From: Devosia lacusdianchii
Lineage (GTDB): Bacteria > Pseudomonadota > Alphaproteobacteria > Rhizobiales > Devosiaceae
Direction of reading: 5' to 3'
DNA length: 64,000 nucleotides
NCBI RefSeq assembly: GCF_022429625.1
Contig: NZ_CP092483.1
Coordinates: 2,852,001-2,916,000, forward strand
Below the pieces are notes generated by a model. It was not told the DNA's origin, did not search any database, and was given only the letters and a program-made list of their open reading frames with translations. Shown piece after piece: positions 55,276 through 62,851 of the stretch (within the stretch, counting starts at the first letter, position 1; each line of letters begins with the position of its first letter). The position numbers and the translations under genes were made by a program.

Positions 55276-56384
55276 GGACCTCCGTCGATCGAGCTATGCG
55301 TCGAAAACGTGCGACCAGCCTTGGCCTCGAACTCACGTGGCTCGGCCTCGAAACGAGAGACCAGCTCTTCATCATGAAGGTTGGCAAAAACGGGTCCGCT
55401 AAGCCTGATATTCCCCAGCGGCCGCCCAGCCGTATCCTGGCGGGCTTGCTCGTATCGAGAAGCCGAGTTCACCGTCTCACCCAGAAGGGTGTAAGCAATC
55501 CGATCATTGCCCCCAAAGTCACCGATCACGACAGGCCCCATGTGGAGGCCGATCCGGATGTCCAGGGCCAGACCCTCAGCGACGACAATTGACTTGATCC
55601 GTTCCACGCAGATCAGAGCTGCATTCACTGCTCGAGGAACCCTGTCGTGCAGGCGCATATCATCGGGCACACGCCAAAAAGCCATGAGCCCGTCCCCCAT
55701 GAACTTATCGATCTCTCCGCCTGCGCGATGGATTTCCTCAACCTGGATTTCCATGAAACGACGGATTTGTTCGCCCGCGACTCCGGGCGGCAGGTCTTTG
55801 GAGAACGCTGAAAAACCTGCCAGATCGCTGAACCACAGTAGCGCTGTCGTTTGATCCGGCACGATGTGCTGCCTGTCGAAGGCACCGTTCACCGCCATGA
55901 TGCCATCCCCGCATACAAAGCGCTTGAGCACGTGATCCAGTGAAACGTTGTCCCTCAGCAGGTTGGACCTCTGCTCCGTGGCTTCGATGACCTTTTCGGA
56001 CAAAGCCGCGGCAACGACATCCAGCCAGACGACACGGTCTTCCGGCAGCATGGCATCGATTTTTGATCGATCTATACGCCACAGGCGAACCGTACCGTCC
56101 GCTTTCATGCTGGTGGAGCGGGTCGTTTCGCCACGGCGATGGAATGCGATCTCACCCACCAGATCGCCCTTGTAGCGTCTCGTGATTTTCTCGCCTTCAC
56201 CGATGACCACGATTCCATCTTCGATTATCCAGAGGCACTCCGCCGCTTCGCCTGCTCTGCAGACAAAGTCCCCGTCATTGAGCCGCTCGAGATGTCGAAC
56301 CTCCTCCAGCACGGCCTGGAATCGCTCGGGGTCGGCAGCAAACCTTTTGGCCAAGAGCTGGATGCCAGTTTCAACGTTTCCCAT
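55272..56384 (-). CDS. Cyclic-nucleotide-binding domain fused to a class III nucleotide cyclase
   Basis: 370 residues from ATG 56384. GAGGAG is six bases upstream of it but abuts ATG 56390. Residues about 20-115 are a cNMP-binding domain (GDFVCRAGEAAECLWIIEDG, GDLVGEIAFHRRGETTRSTS). Residues about 175-340 are a cyclase domain with metal Asp187 (FSDLAGFSAF) and Asp231 (KFMGDGLMAF), Lys227, Thr299 at the base-specificity position, and Asn306/Arg310 (GETVNSASR). All catalytic residues are present. It may make a cyclic nucleotide and sense one. The C-terminus is SSIDGGP. Third gene of the cargo operon. Confidence 0.85.
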   Translation of the reverse strand: MGNVETGIQLLAKRFAADPERFQAVLEEVRHLERLNDGDFVCRAGEAAECLWIIEDGIVVIGEGEKITRRYKGDLVGEIAFHRRGETTRSTSMKADGTVRLWRIDRSKIDAMLPEDRVVWLDVVAAALSEKVIEATEQRSNLLRDNVSLDHVLKRFVCGDGIMAVNGAFDRQHIVPDQTTALLWFSDLAGFSAFSKDLPPGVAGEQIRRFMEIQVEEIHRAGGEIDKFMGDGLMAFWRVPDDMRLHDRVPRAVNAALICVERIKSIVVAEGLALDIRIGLHMGPVVIGDFGGNDRIAYTLLGETVNSASRYEQARQDTAGRPLGNIRLSGPVFANLHDEELVSRFEAEPREFEAKAGRTFSTHSSIDGGP

Positions 56385-56394
56385 GCTCATCTCC

Positions 56395-57129
56395 TCAAGC
56401 CGCCTTTCGGTTTTTCAGCGGGCAATCAATCATCGTTTGGCAGCAGACCATAGATTCAGCACTACGAAGGCCTTCCCAGAACTTCGCTAAAGCTACCGAT
56501 CTTCGTCGCTCGCTTTGCAGCAGGTCGAGCACGACAGGTGCCGCGCAGCACTCGCACCGAAGTCGCCTCCGGCCTTTATGGGTGCACCCGACGGGACATG
56601 GTGCCCTGCCATTGATGATCCGCTTTCCATCGCGGCTCAGCATGCTCGTGATCCAGGACTTCTGGCCAAGCAGCGCCAGTTCGTACTCCTCAGCAACACC
56701 AAGCTTCGCTGCCGCGTCCAGGGCGGCTTTATGATGATTTCCTGCGGCACCGTGGTCGAGCTCCATCCCACGCGGCCATCTCTTCGTCGCCGAAGCCACG
56801 CCCTGAAGCCGAAGGAACTGCGATAGGTTGGACCACCAGTCCCTCGCATCCTTCGCTGTCCTTACCGATCTCCCCGCGTTCAGACCGACGCAGAACAACC
56901 CGCCAGGCATGATATGGCGATTGAAGCAGGCCAACGGCAGCTTCTCACCTGGCTTCGTCTCACGGGCGTAGACCTCACCAGCAACGCTTTCGATGGTGAT
57001 CGAGTAGTCCTCGTCAGATGTAGCCGTGTCATCGATGACCGTGCAGACGCCCTCGACGAGGGTGGGTCCGCGGCTGCTGACGCTGAACCAGTTGGGTGCT
57101 GCATCCATCAGGAGCGATAGACTGGACAA
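56395..57129 (-). CDS. E2-like and cysteine-rich protein of the cyclase operon
   Basis: 244 residues from TTG 57129 (GCGAGG just upstream). ATG 57108 is an alternative. The central segment CFNRHIMPGGLFCVGLNAG (68-86) resembles the His...Gly-x-x-Cys core of bacterial E2-like ubiquitin-conjugating folds, with Cys80 as candidate catalytic residue, and WWSNLSQFLRLQGVASATKR follows. The C-terminal part has eight cysteines (178, 182, 192, 194, 195, 229, 230, 236) in CPxGC, CxCC and CC-x5-C groups that could bind zinc. It resembles cysteine-rich proteins reported beside E2 domains and cyclases. It starts right at the stop of the tandem cyclase gene. Confidence 0.65.
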   Translation of the reverse strand: MSSLSLLMDAAPNWFSVSSRGPTLVEGVCTVIDDTATSDEDYSITIESVAGEVYARETKPGEKLPLACFNRHIMPGGLFCVGLNAGRSVRTAKDARDWWSNLSQFLRLQGVASATKRWPRGMELDHGAAGNHHKAALDAAAKLGVAEEYELALLGQKSWITSMLSRDGKRIINGRAPCPVGCTHKGRRRLRCECCAAPVVLDLLQSERRRSVALAKFWEGLRSAESMVCCQTMIDCPLKNRKAA

Positions 57130-58677
57130 TCAGCGCCTCGCATGTCCACGAAACTCGGGACGGTCTTCCTGCTGGGCTGCCGTGGCCACGGCCGGCGCGG
57201 ACATCAGCAGCACGGAGGCTCCCCTATAATCGAGGCCCGACTGCCGACCGTTCTGGTCGAAGAGCTTTTTCACCCTCAAGGATGCTTTGGAAAGCGCCCT
57301 GCTGCCCAGGGCCGTCTCATCGCCGTCCAACTCGGATTGCAGTCGTTCCGATTCCGAGACCGCCCTGCTGGTGGCGCAGCGGACGGAAAGGTCGCCGCGG
57401 GTCCCAAGGCGCGTCACCGGCGTACTGCCGTACTCGAGACCAATGGCAAGCCCAAGGTCCTTGATGCCGGGCAGCATCTCCTGACACAGCTCAAAACTCG
57501 ATCGCATGGCTCCAGCGCAGAGCACGGCGGTCTCGATCGTCCCGGCAGCATCGGTCTCCCTGACGGAGCCCTCGGCGACGAGGCCATGAAGGCAATCGCC
57601 AATGAACCGAACTTTCTTTCCCCCGAAGTCGGACTTCAGGACGGCAGCCAGTTCCTTCCTGATGACGTGCAGGTTTGCCACAAGCTGTTTGACGTCACCG
57701 GTGTCGATGCAGTGCTGGACATACTTGGTGAAGTTGTCGATGTCCGCGAATATGGAGAGCATCTCCATGTAGATCGTGTTGCTGGGCCGCAGATCACCGT
57801 AATCGATGGAGGACAGCGGAGGCTGGTGCCGGTGGAAACTGAATTCAGCTGCGCGAACCTGGGGCTCGACAGTGGTCTTCACGTCCTCGGCCAACACTTC
57901 GATGCGCTGGTCAGTCACGGATCGTGCCACGAAATTCATGGCGATCTGATCCTGAGTGAAGGGCGAGCGTTTCTGGGTTGCCAGGTCTGCGATACGGGCC
58001 ATCCCCAGCACCATCCGCACTCTTTCGCTCAGATAGATGCCCGTCTCCTCGCCATCGGCCAGCTTTGCCGCATAGTTGGCCGGGTTTCCCAGGAAGAGCG
58101 GCTCCTGTTCGCTGCCGCGCCCGGAGTTCACCGCCACGGCCATGCCGGAGTCTATGCCAATGCGCACTGCGGTCTTGAATTCTCCGCCCAGCACCTTGTC
58201 ACCGGTGACCTCGATCATCCGCTTCATCGCCATCGCGAAATCGATGGCCGTCTTGATGCGCTCGAGCTCGTTGGACTTGCCGGTCGGTGTGGCTATCACC
58301 GCATGCAGACGAGGACCGTGATAGTCCACCCGCTGCGCCTGGTACTCGATAACGATCTGATCTGTCGCAGAGTAGTGCGTGTGCAGGAACTTCAGCGCGC
58401 GCATGTATCGCTCTGAGCGCTCTCGCTTCTGATCCGTCATCACTGCGTGGTAGTCGGTGAGCTGAACATACACGTGCACGCCATCGACCAGCACAGCTTG
58501 GCTGGGCGGGATGCTGACCAGAGGATTGTAACGCCTCTTCGATTGTCCGAGCTCAGCACGCTTCAGCGTGTCCCGTGCGTACCGCGCCTCGAACGTTTCG
58601 ACGCTGACCGCCGTCTGGGGGACGCTCTTCTGAAACCCTTTGATGCGCTCTTCAGCGCGCGACCTAGACCATACCAT
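57130..58677 (-). CDS. Tandem class III nucleotide cyclase
   Basis: 515 residues from ATG 58677, with GGAG seven bases upstream. ATG 58692 lacks a ribosome site. Two cyclase-like domains are visible. The first (about 64-215) is degenerate (VDGVHVYVQLTDYHAV, VRIGIDSGMAVAVNSGRG, LFLGNPANYAAKLAD). The second (about 303-450) keeps metal aspartates 312 (SIFADIDNFTKYV) and 361 (VRFIGDCLHGLVAE) and the segment LGTRGDLSVRCATSRAVSES, with Ser in place of the usual Asn. The pair may form an intramolecular active site. It is similar in style to Pycsar pyrimidine cyclases. First gene of the operon. Confidence 0.8.
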   Translation of the reverse strand: MVWSRSRAEERIKGFQKSVPQTAVSVETFEARYARDTLKRAELGQSKRRYNPLVSIPPSQAVLVDGVHVYVQLTDYHAVMTDQKRERSERYMRALKFLHTHYSATDQIVIEYQAQRVDYHGPRLHAVIATPTGKSNELERIKTAIDFAMAMKRMIEVTGDKVLGGEFKTAVRIGIDSGMAVAVNSGRGSEQEPLFLGNPANYAAKLADGEETGIYLSERVRMVLGMARIADLATQKRSPFTQDQIAMNFVARSVTDQRIEVLAEDVKTTVEPQVRAAEFSFHRHQPPLSSIDYGDLRPSNTIYMEMLSIFADIDNFTKYVQHCIDTGDVKQLVANLHVIRKELAAVLKSDFGGKKVRFIGDCLHGLVAEGSVRETDAAGTIETAVLCAGAMRSSFELCQEMLPGIKDLGLAIGLEYGSTPVTRLGTRGDLSVRCATSRAVSESERLQSELDGDETALGSRALSKASLRVKKLFDQNGRQSGLDYRGASVLLMSAPAVATAAQQEDRPEFRGHARR

Positions 58678-58731
58678 TCCAAATCTCCACATCAGTGCCC
58701 AACTGCGTAGCGGAATGCGAGAGATCCATCA

Positions 58732-58743
58732 GATCGCGCTATC
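58732..58743. promoter_or_regulatory. Candidate operator of the cyclase operon
   Basis: GATCGCGCTATC on the plus strand (GATAGCGCGATC on the transcribed strand) lies about 20 bases downstream of the -10 box. It shares the outer bases GATA and ATC and its length with the site before the XRE gene (59844-59855). A GCTAAT-AC-GCTAAT direct repeat lies next to it. Control by the neighbouring XRE protein is inference. Confidence 0.35.
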
Positions 58744-58762
58744 TGCTAATACGCTAATTGCC

Positions 58763-58791
58763 GTATAACCTTAGGTGCGTCAATCTGTCAA
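58763..58791 (-). promoter_or_regulatory. Housekeeping promoter of the cyclase operon
   Basis: On the minus strand a perfect TTGACA (58791-58786) is followed after 17 bases by TTATAC (58768-58763). It is the best sigma-70 match in the window. The 145-base gap between the cyclase and peptidase genes holds only this promoter and the operator-like repeats. Confidence 0.75.
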
Positions 58792-58836
58792 CAGGTCGTT
58801 AACCCTTTTCCTAAGTTCAAGGTGGCACGGAAAAAT

Positions 58837-59517
58837 TCAGGCCAGGAGTCCGAGGACGGACAGCCTCACCCTTGCGGCTTCTTGCGAAACGACGAACCTA
58901 TCCATGGCGGCGGCGATCAGATTGGCCGCCTTGTCCGTGCCGAGTCGCGGGGCACCGGTGATGCCGTCGCCGTGTTCCTTGGCCAGATCGATCATCGCCC
59001 GACGGGGCATGAGCAGCGCGCCCGAGAAGTAGCAGGCCTGCCACTCCATCCAGTCGGTCATGGGGGCGTCGACCATGGTATCGCGCTTGCAGATGAGGCG
59101 CTCTTCGGTGACCGCGGCGAACAGGTCGCCCGTTGCGAGCTTCTCCTGATAGAGCGGATCGTGAAGGACGACATGGCCCAGCTCGTGGGCAAGCGTGGTG
59201 CGGAACCGGTTGGATCGTCTATCGTCCGACGTCAGGCGCTCGGCTATGGCGACATCGGGCTTTCGCTGCGCGGCGAACAAAGTGACGCCTTCGACCTCAG
59301 GGCCATCCTCGCTCAGGTCTGCATAGACGTCCAGGTCGCCGACATGGCGCTCGATCATCACCGTCAGATCATCGGTATCGATCGCGACATCGGGCTTGCG
59401 CCCGGTCTCCCTGCGAAAATCGGCCAGGAGTTTCTCGCACTCGGCGTCGAGCTCCTCGGCCTTGTAGAATGGGCGCTTGTGGAACCGGCCCTTGTCGTCG
59501 GGACACCAGCGCACCAT
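58837..59517 (-). CDS. ImmA/IrrE-family metallopeptidase
   Basis: 226 residues. The zinc-protease motif HELGHVVLHD is in place (TTLAHELGHVVLHDPLYQEK), with the downstream segment MEWQACYFSGALLMPRRAMI giving the third ligand region. A helical C-terminus follows (FVVSQEAARVRLSVLGLL). Such enzymes cleave a partner repressor on a stress or phage signal. It starts seven bases after the XRE gene stop, so the two form one operon, and it is divided from the cyclase operon by the latter's promoter. Confidence 0.9.
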   Translation of the reverse strand: MVRWCPDDKGRFHKRPFYKAEELDAECEKLLADFRRETGRKPDVAIDTDDLTVMIERHVGDLDVYADLSEDGPEVEGVTLFAAQRKPDVAIAERLTSDDRRSNRFRTTLAHELGHVVLHDPLYQEKLATGDLFAAVTEERLICKRDTMVDAPMTDWMEWQACYFSGALLMPRRAMIDLAKEHGDGITGAPRLGTDKAANLIAAAMDRFVVSQEAARVRLSVLGLLA

Positions 59518-59524
59518 GGCGGCC

Positions 59525-59833
59525 TCAGGACTTGCGGAAGGCTTTGAAGCGTTCCACCACCGCCTCGGGCGTCATGGCGGTGGCGCGAATGTCGGCCGGC
59601 AGAACGCCGGCCAGGAAATAGAGGTAGTCCTTGTCCGCCTTGAGCACCTTGGCGAACTGCTCGACCATGTGGTCCGACGTAGGCTGGCGCCGATCCTTCT
59701 CGATATCGTTCAGGTATTGGGGCGAGATGGGCTGACTGTCCTCTTCGCGCAGGATCATCCCAGCCAGGTCTTTCTGGCTGATCCCCAACTCCTTGCGCTG
59801 CTTGGACACGAATGCCCCGAATGTCATCGTCAT
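59525..59833 (-). CDS. XRE-family transcriptional regulator
   Basis: 102 residues. The helix-turn-helix spans about 8-65 (FVSKQRKELGISQKDLAGMI, PISPQYLNDIEKDRRQPTSD) and is followed by HMVEQFAKVLKADKDYLYFL. It is the typical partner and substrate of ImmA/IrrE proteases. It probably represses its own promoter and perhaps the cyclase operon. The 58-base gap to tniQ contains a GATA-N4-TATC palindrome. Confidence 0.9.
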   Translation of the reverse strand: MTMTFGAFVSKQRKELGISQKDLAGMILREEDSQPISPQYLNDIEKDRRQPTSDHMVEQFAKVLKADKDYLYFLAGVLPADIRATAMTPEAVVERFKAFRKS

Positions 59834-59843
59834 CGCACTACTC

Positions 59844-59855
59844 GATACGCTTATC
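59844..59855. promoter_or_regulatory. Candidate XRE operator
   Basis: GATACGCTTATC on the plus strand is a GATA-N4-TATC palindrome 11 bases upstream of the XRE start codon. A partly matching 12-mer lies in the cyclase operon promoter region (58732-58743), and AGCGTAT occurs on the minus strand in both regions. Autoregulation is inferred. Confidence 0.4.
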
Positions 59856-59891
59856 TGCGGATTGGCAGCTTATGCTGCTTCGTGGCCAATG

Positions 59892-61820
59892 TCACGCGTA
59901 TTGCCTGTCGTATTGGAACTCGAGCAGCGGTTCGACGTCCTGCCGTCTGTAGACCACGCCGCCCGCGACTCCGAGATCCAGGGTGGGCTGGATTCCATGG
60001 GCGTCCATCCATGATCGAACTTGCCTACTGGAGCGACGGCCGCGCGCCGCGATCTCCGGTGGCAGGATATGGTTTCGCGCGTATTCGAGGACCTCACGAT
60101 AGTCGAGGCTTCCATCGACGGAGACGGAGAGCTGGTTGGCTTGGATCAGCGCCTGATAGACGCGGTAATCCGCGACCCCCAGGATCAGGTTGGCCGTTCC
60201 AGCAGTGACCCTGTCGAGCTTCGGCGCCGGAAGCTCAGCTTGTTCGGCAATGAGCTCATCGAGCAAACTTTCGACGCCTTGCACCGCCACCGCCTTGAGC
60301 AGGCCTCTGCCCACCGGCTTGAAGAACTGGTACTCGAGGCGACCATCGAGCATCCGCTCGATCAGCGGCACCCACGGGCGACGACCGGCCGGGAAGCATG
60401 ACATGGCATCGGAAACGGACATAAAACCCGGCTTCAACGGACCGGTTGGTCGGCCGTCCGCGATCGCTCCCACCAGCTTTGCAAGGCTGCGCTTGGAAAG
60501 CTGATGGCCGAGCGCCGTGATATCGACCGACATCCCCACGTAGATGAACATGTGACGCCGGCGGACCAGGTCATAGACCGCGTCCCCCGGGATACCGAGC
60601 TCGAGCGCCACCGTCATCAGCGGGACGTGATCCTTGTACTGCACGAACGTCCATCGAACCTGACCTTCATGGAGAAGAATGGGTGCCTTGGACGATGTCC
60701 CGATCTGGGTTCGTCGGATCCGCGAATGCGAAGCGAGGCGCATCAGAACCTCCTGGTTGTCCAGGATCTCGGTCTTGATCGTCTTGATCGGAATGAACTT
60801 GGCCGGTCGCTGCGTGCCCTTGCCTCCAACGCCGAACATGGCTGCGGCAAGCGCGAGATGCTCGGAGAGGGTTTCGAGAGCAAGCCGATTGAAGTCGGTG
60901 GGCAGGAAACGATCGCGGTGGACCAGAGCCAGAGCGCCGAAGGCCTTCCGGGGTCCCCATTCCCCCGGCCGATCGCCCGACGACCGACAGGCCTCGTCGA
61001 GGAGCAACCGAAAGCCATTGGGCCAGTCGAGGATGGCACGACCAGCGCCAGCGAGGAGGTGGGGTTCGATCGTGCCGATCATCGAGCGCTGGAAGTTCTT
61101 GGTGGCGTCCGTGCCGTCGACGTTCATCTTGGTCGCGGCGGCGATCGCATGGACGATCTCGAACAACTCTCCCCGGCTAAACGACGCAAAGGCGGTCGGC
61201 AGGAAGCTCAGATCGAGGTCAGGGAACCGGGGGTCGATCAGCGACGTGACGAAGTCAAGGGCCTCTCTGTCCTCGACGTGGATGGGGTCCTGAACGATGG
61301 ATCGAAGGTCCACCGTTGGCACGTCGAAGCCCAGGTCGGTCTGCTCCCTGCAATGATCGCAGAACGCGATGCCCTGCGTGACCTTGAACCCGAGGGCCTG
61401 CTCGCATCGCGGGCATGCTGCGATGAGCGGATCAAGGGTCTCAGGATCGAACCCGAAGGTTCTGATCTGCCAGATGGCCCGAGCATAGGGGGATGATCGC
61501 AAAGCAGCCGGCGACACGCGTCGCGGGATGCGCTCGATGAAGATGTCGCGCAGAGGCACGCCGAAGAAGTCGACCCTGCCGTCTTCCAGTGTCGCGTGCA
61601 TGTGTCGCGCCAGCGTGTTTGGCGGAAGACCCATCAGGTGCTCGAGGCGTGGGACGACATCCGGCCCCGCGAATGCGATCGACTCCGGCTTCTTCCTGCC
61701 CAGCCCCGCGAAGGCGAGCATGTCCGATGTTCTTTCGTAGACGTTGGTACCCGAAGCTCGTGCGACGAGTCCCGATAAGGACTCGTCCGGCATGGGAGGT
61801 GTTGGCCTGAAAACGGGCAT
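59892..61820 (-). CDS. tniQ: TniQ/TnsD-family transposon targeting protein
   Basis: 642 residues from ATG 61820 (MPVFRPTPPMPDESLSGLVA). The frame from 62015 overlaps tniB. The TniQ N-terminal domain is followed by zinc-ribbon cysteines (IAACPRCEQALGF, GIAFCDHCREQTDL) and a long helical C-terminal region with HTH-like parts (VALELGIPGDAVYDLVRRRH, ILPPEIAARGRRSSRQVRSW). It is long compared with the short TniQ of some CRISPR-associated elements and closer in size to TnsD, consistent with site recognition. It starts two bases after the tniB stop. Confidence 0.88.
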   Translation of the reverse strand: MPVFRPTPPMPDESLSGLVARASGTNVYERTSDMLAFAGLGRKKPESIAFAGPDVVPRLEHLMGLPPNTLARHMHATLEDGRVDFFGVPLRDIFIERIPRRVSPAALRSSPYARAIWQIRTFGFDPETLDPLIAACPRCEQALGFKVTQGIAFCDHCREQTDLGFDVPTVDLRSIVQDPIHVEDREALDFVTSLIDPRFPDLDLSFLPTAFASFSRGELFEIVHAIAAATKMNVDGTDATKNFQRSMIGTIEPHLLAGAGRAILDWPNGFRLLLDEACRSSGDRPGEWGPRKAFGALALVHRDRFLPTDFNRLALETLSEHLALAAAMFGVGGKGTQRPAKFIPIKTIKTEILDNQEVLMRLASHSRIRRTQIGTSSKAPILLHEGQVRWTFVQYKDHVPLMTVALELGIPGDAVYDLVRRRHMFIYVGMSVDITALGHQLSKRSLAKLVGAIADGRPTGPLKPGFMSVSDAMSCFPAGRRPWVPLIERMLDGRLEYQFFKPVGRGLLKAVAVQGVESLLDELIAEQAELPAPKLDRVTAGTANLILGVADYRVYQALIQANQLSVSVDGSLDYREVLEYARNHILPPEIAARGRRSSRQVRSWMDAHGIQPTLDLGVAGGVVYRRQDVEPLLEFQYDRQYA

Positions 61821-61822
61821 CG

Positions 61823-62851
61823 TCAGCCGGTCCGCTTGACGCGGTCCTCCCTGAACGGATTGTAGAGGCAATAGCCCTTGGGGATGGCCCTGGAGTCCAC
61901 CGCGTCCGCGAGATCGCCCAGCGTGACGGTTGAGTGGCCTGCACGCTGGGCGTGATAGACCGCTTCTTCGGCAATGCGGCACGTGATCCCGAGCAGACCT
62001 CCGGAGGCCTGCCACAGCATTTCGGGAATGCCGTGCTCCAGCAGGTTCGACACCTGGGGCAGAAGCCCATGCTGATGGATCTTGATGCCGATCATGCCGC
62101 AGTAGTTCATGTACAGTCGGGCCTCGTCGTCATCGCTCCATCGCAAGGGATCGAATGGCACCTCGTCGACGAACCGGCTTCTGAGCTGCGCGTCGACCGA
62201 GAGATGGACGCGTGCTTCGGGAATGCCGACGAACATGATCGGGACCATGCCCTCGATCATCATGAACTTCAGGGCATCGGTGACGTCGGTGCCGGTGGTT
62301 TCGAACGTCTTCGTGCTTCGTCCCTTGGACTGTCGCATCGCCCCTTGGGAAAGATGCTGGATCTCGTCGAGGATGAGCAGTTCGCAGGGTCGTACTCGGT
62401 TGGGATTGTTGATCTCGTCGTTCTCGCCGCGCAGGTAGGAATAGAGCTGCTTGCGAAGAGTGCCGATCTTGGCAGAGGGGCTGACCTCGGCGCCGAGCCT
62501 GGTGAGGATATCGGAGTAGAGGCCTTCCCTCGTAGCGCGTTCGTTGAGCGTCACGTGCAGGACCTTAACCTGTCGGCGGGCGATCTCAGCGGCCGGCATC
62601 TCGGCGGGGAACAGCCCCTCCGCGATCACCTCGGGCACGACGACCTTCTCGAGGTAGATCTTCACTGCGTGCGACTTGCCCGATCCGCTGAATGCGAACA
62701 GCTCGAGCCATCCCTGCGGCTCCCAAGGGCTCAAGCGGACGCCTCGTCGGGCACCCTCGCAGGCCTCGATGATGGCGTCGACCCTCGGGTGGTGGATGCG
62801 CATCTGCTTGAAGATCGCGGCGATCTCGGCTCTGGACAGTGGTTGGTTCAT
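61823..62851 (-). CDS. tniB: TniB/TnsC-family AAA+ ATPase
   Basis: 342 residues from ATG 62851. Walker A is FAFSGSGKSHAVKIYL, Walker B is CELLILDEIQHLSQGAM, and sensor segments IMFVGIPEARVHLSVDAQLR and SRFVDEVPFDPLRW follow. It regulates transposition by linking target recognition (TniQ) to the transposase. The start overlaps the tniA stop by four bases (ATGA, 62848-62851). Larger frames starting upstream lie inside tniA and are shadows. Confidence 0.92.
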   Translation of the reverse strand: MNQPLSRAEIAAIFKQMRIHHPRVDAIIEACEGARRGVRLSPWEPQGWLELFAFSGSGKSHAVKIYLEKVVVPEVIAEGLFPAEMPAAEIARRQVKVLHVTLNERATREGLYSDILTRLGAEVSPSAKIGTLRKQLYSYLRGENDEINNPNRVRPCELLILDEIQHLSQGAMRQSKGRSTKTFETTGTDVTDALKFMMIEGMVPIMFVGIPEARVHLSVDAQLRSRFVDEVPFDPLRWSDDDEARLYMNYCGMIGIKIHQHGLLPQVSNLLEHGIPEMLWQASGGLLGITCRIAEEAVYHAQRAGHSTVTLGDLADAVDSRAIPKGYCLYNPFREDRVKRTG

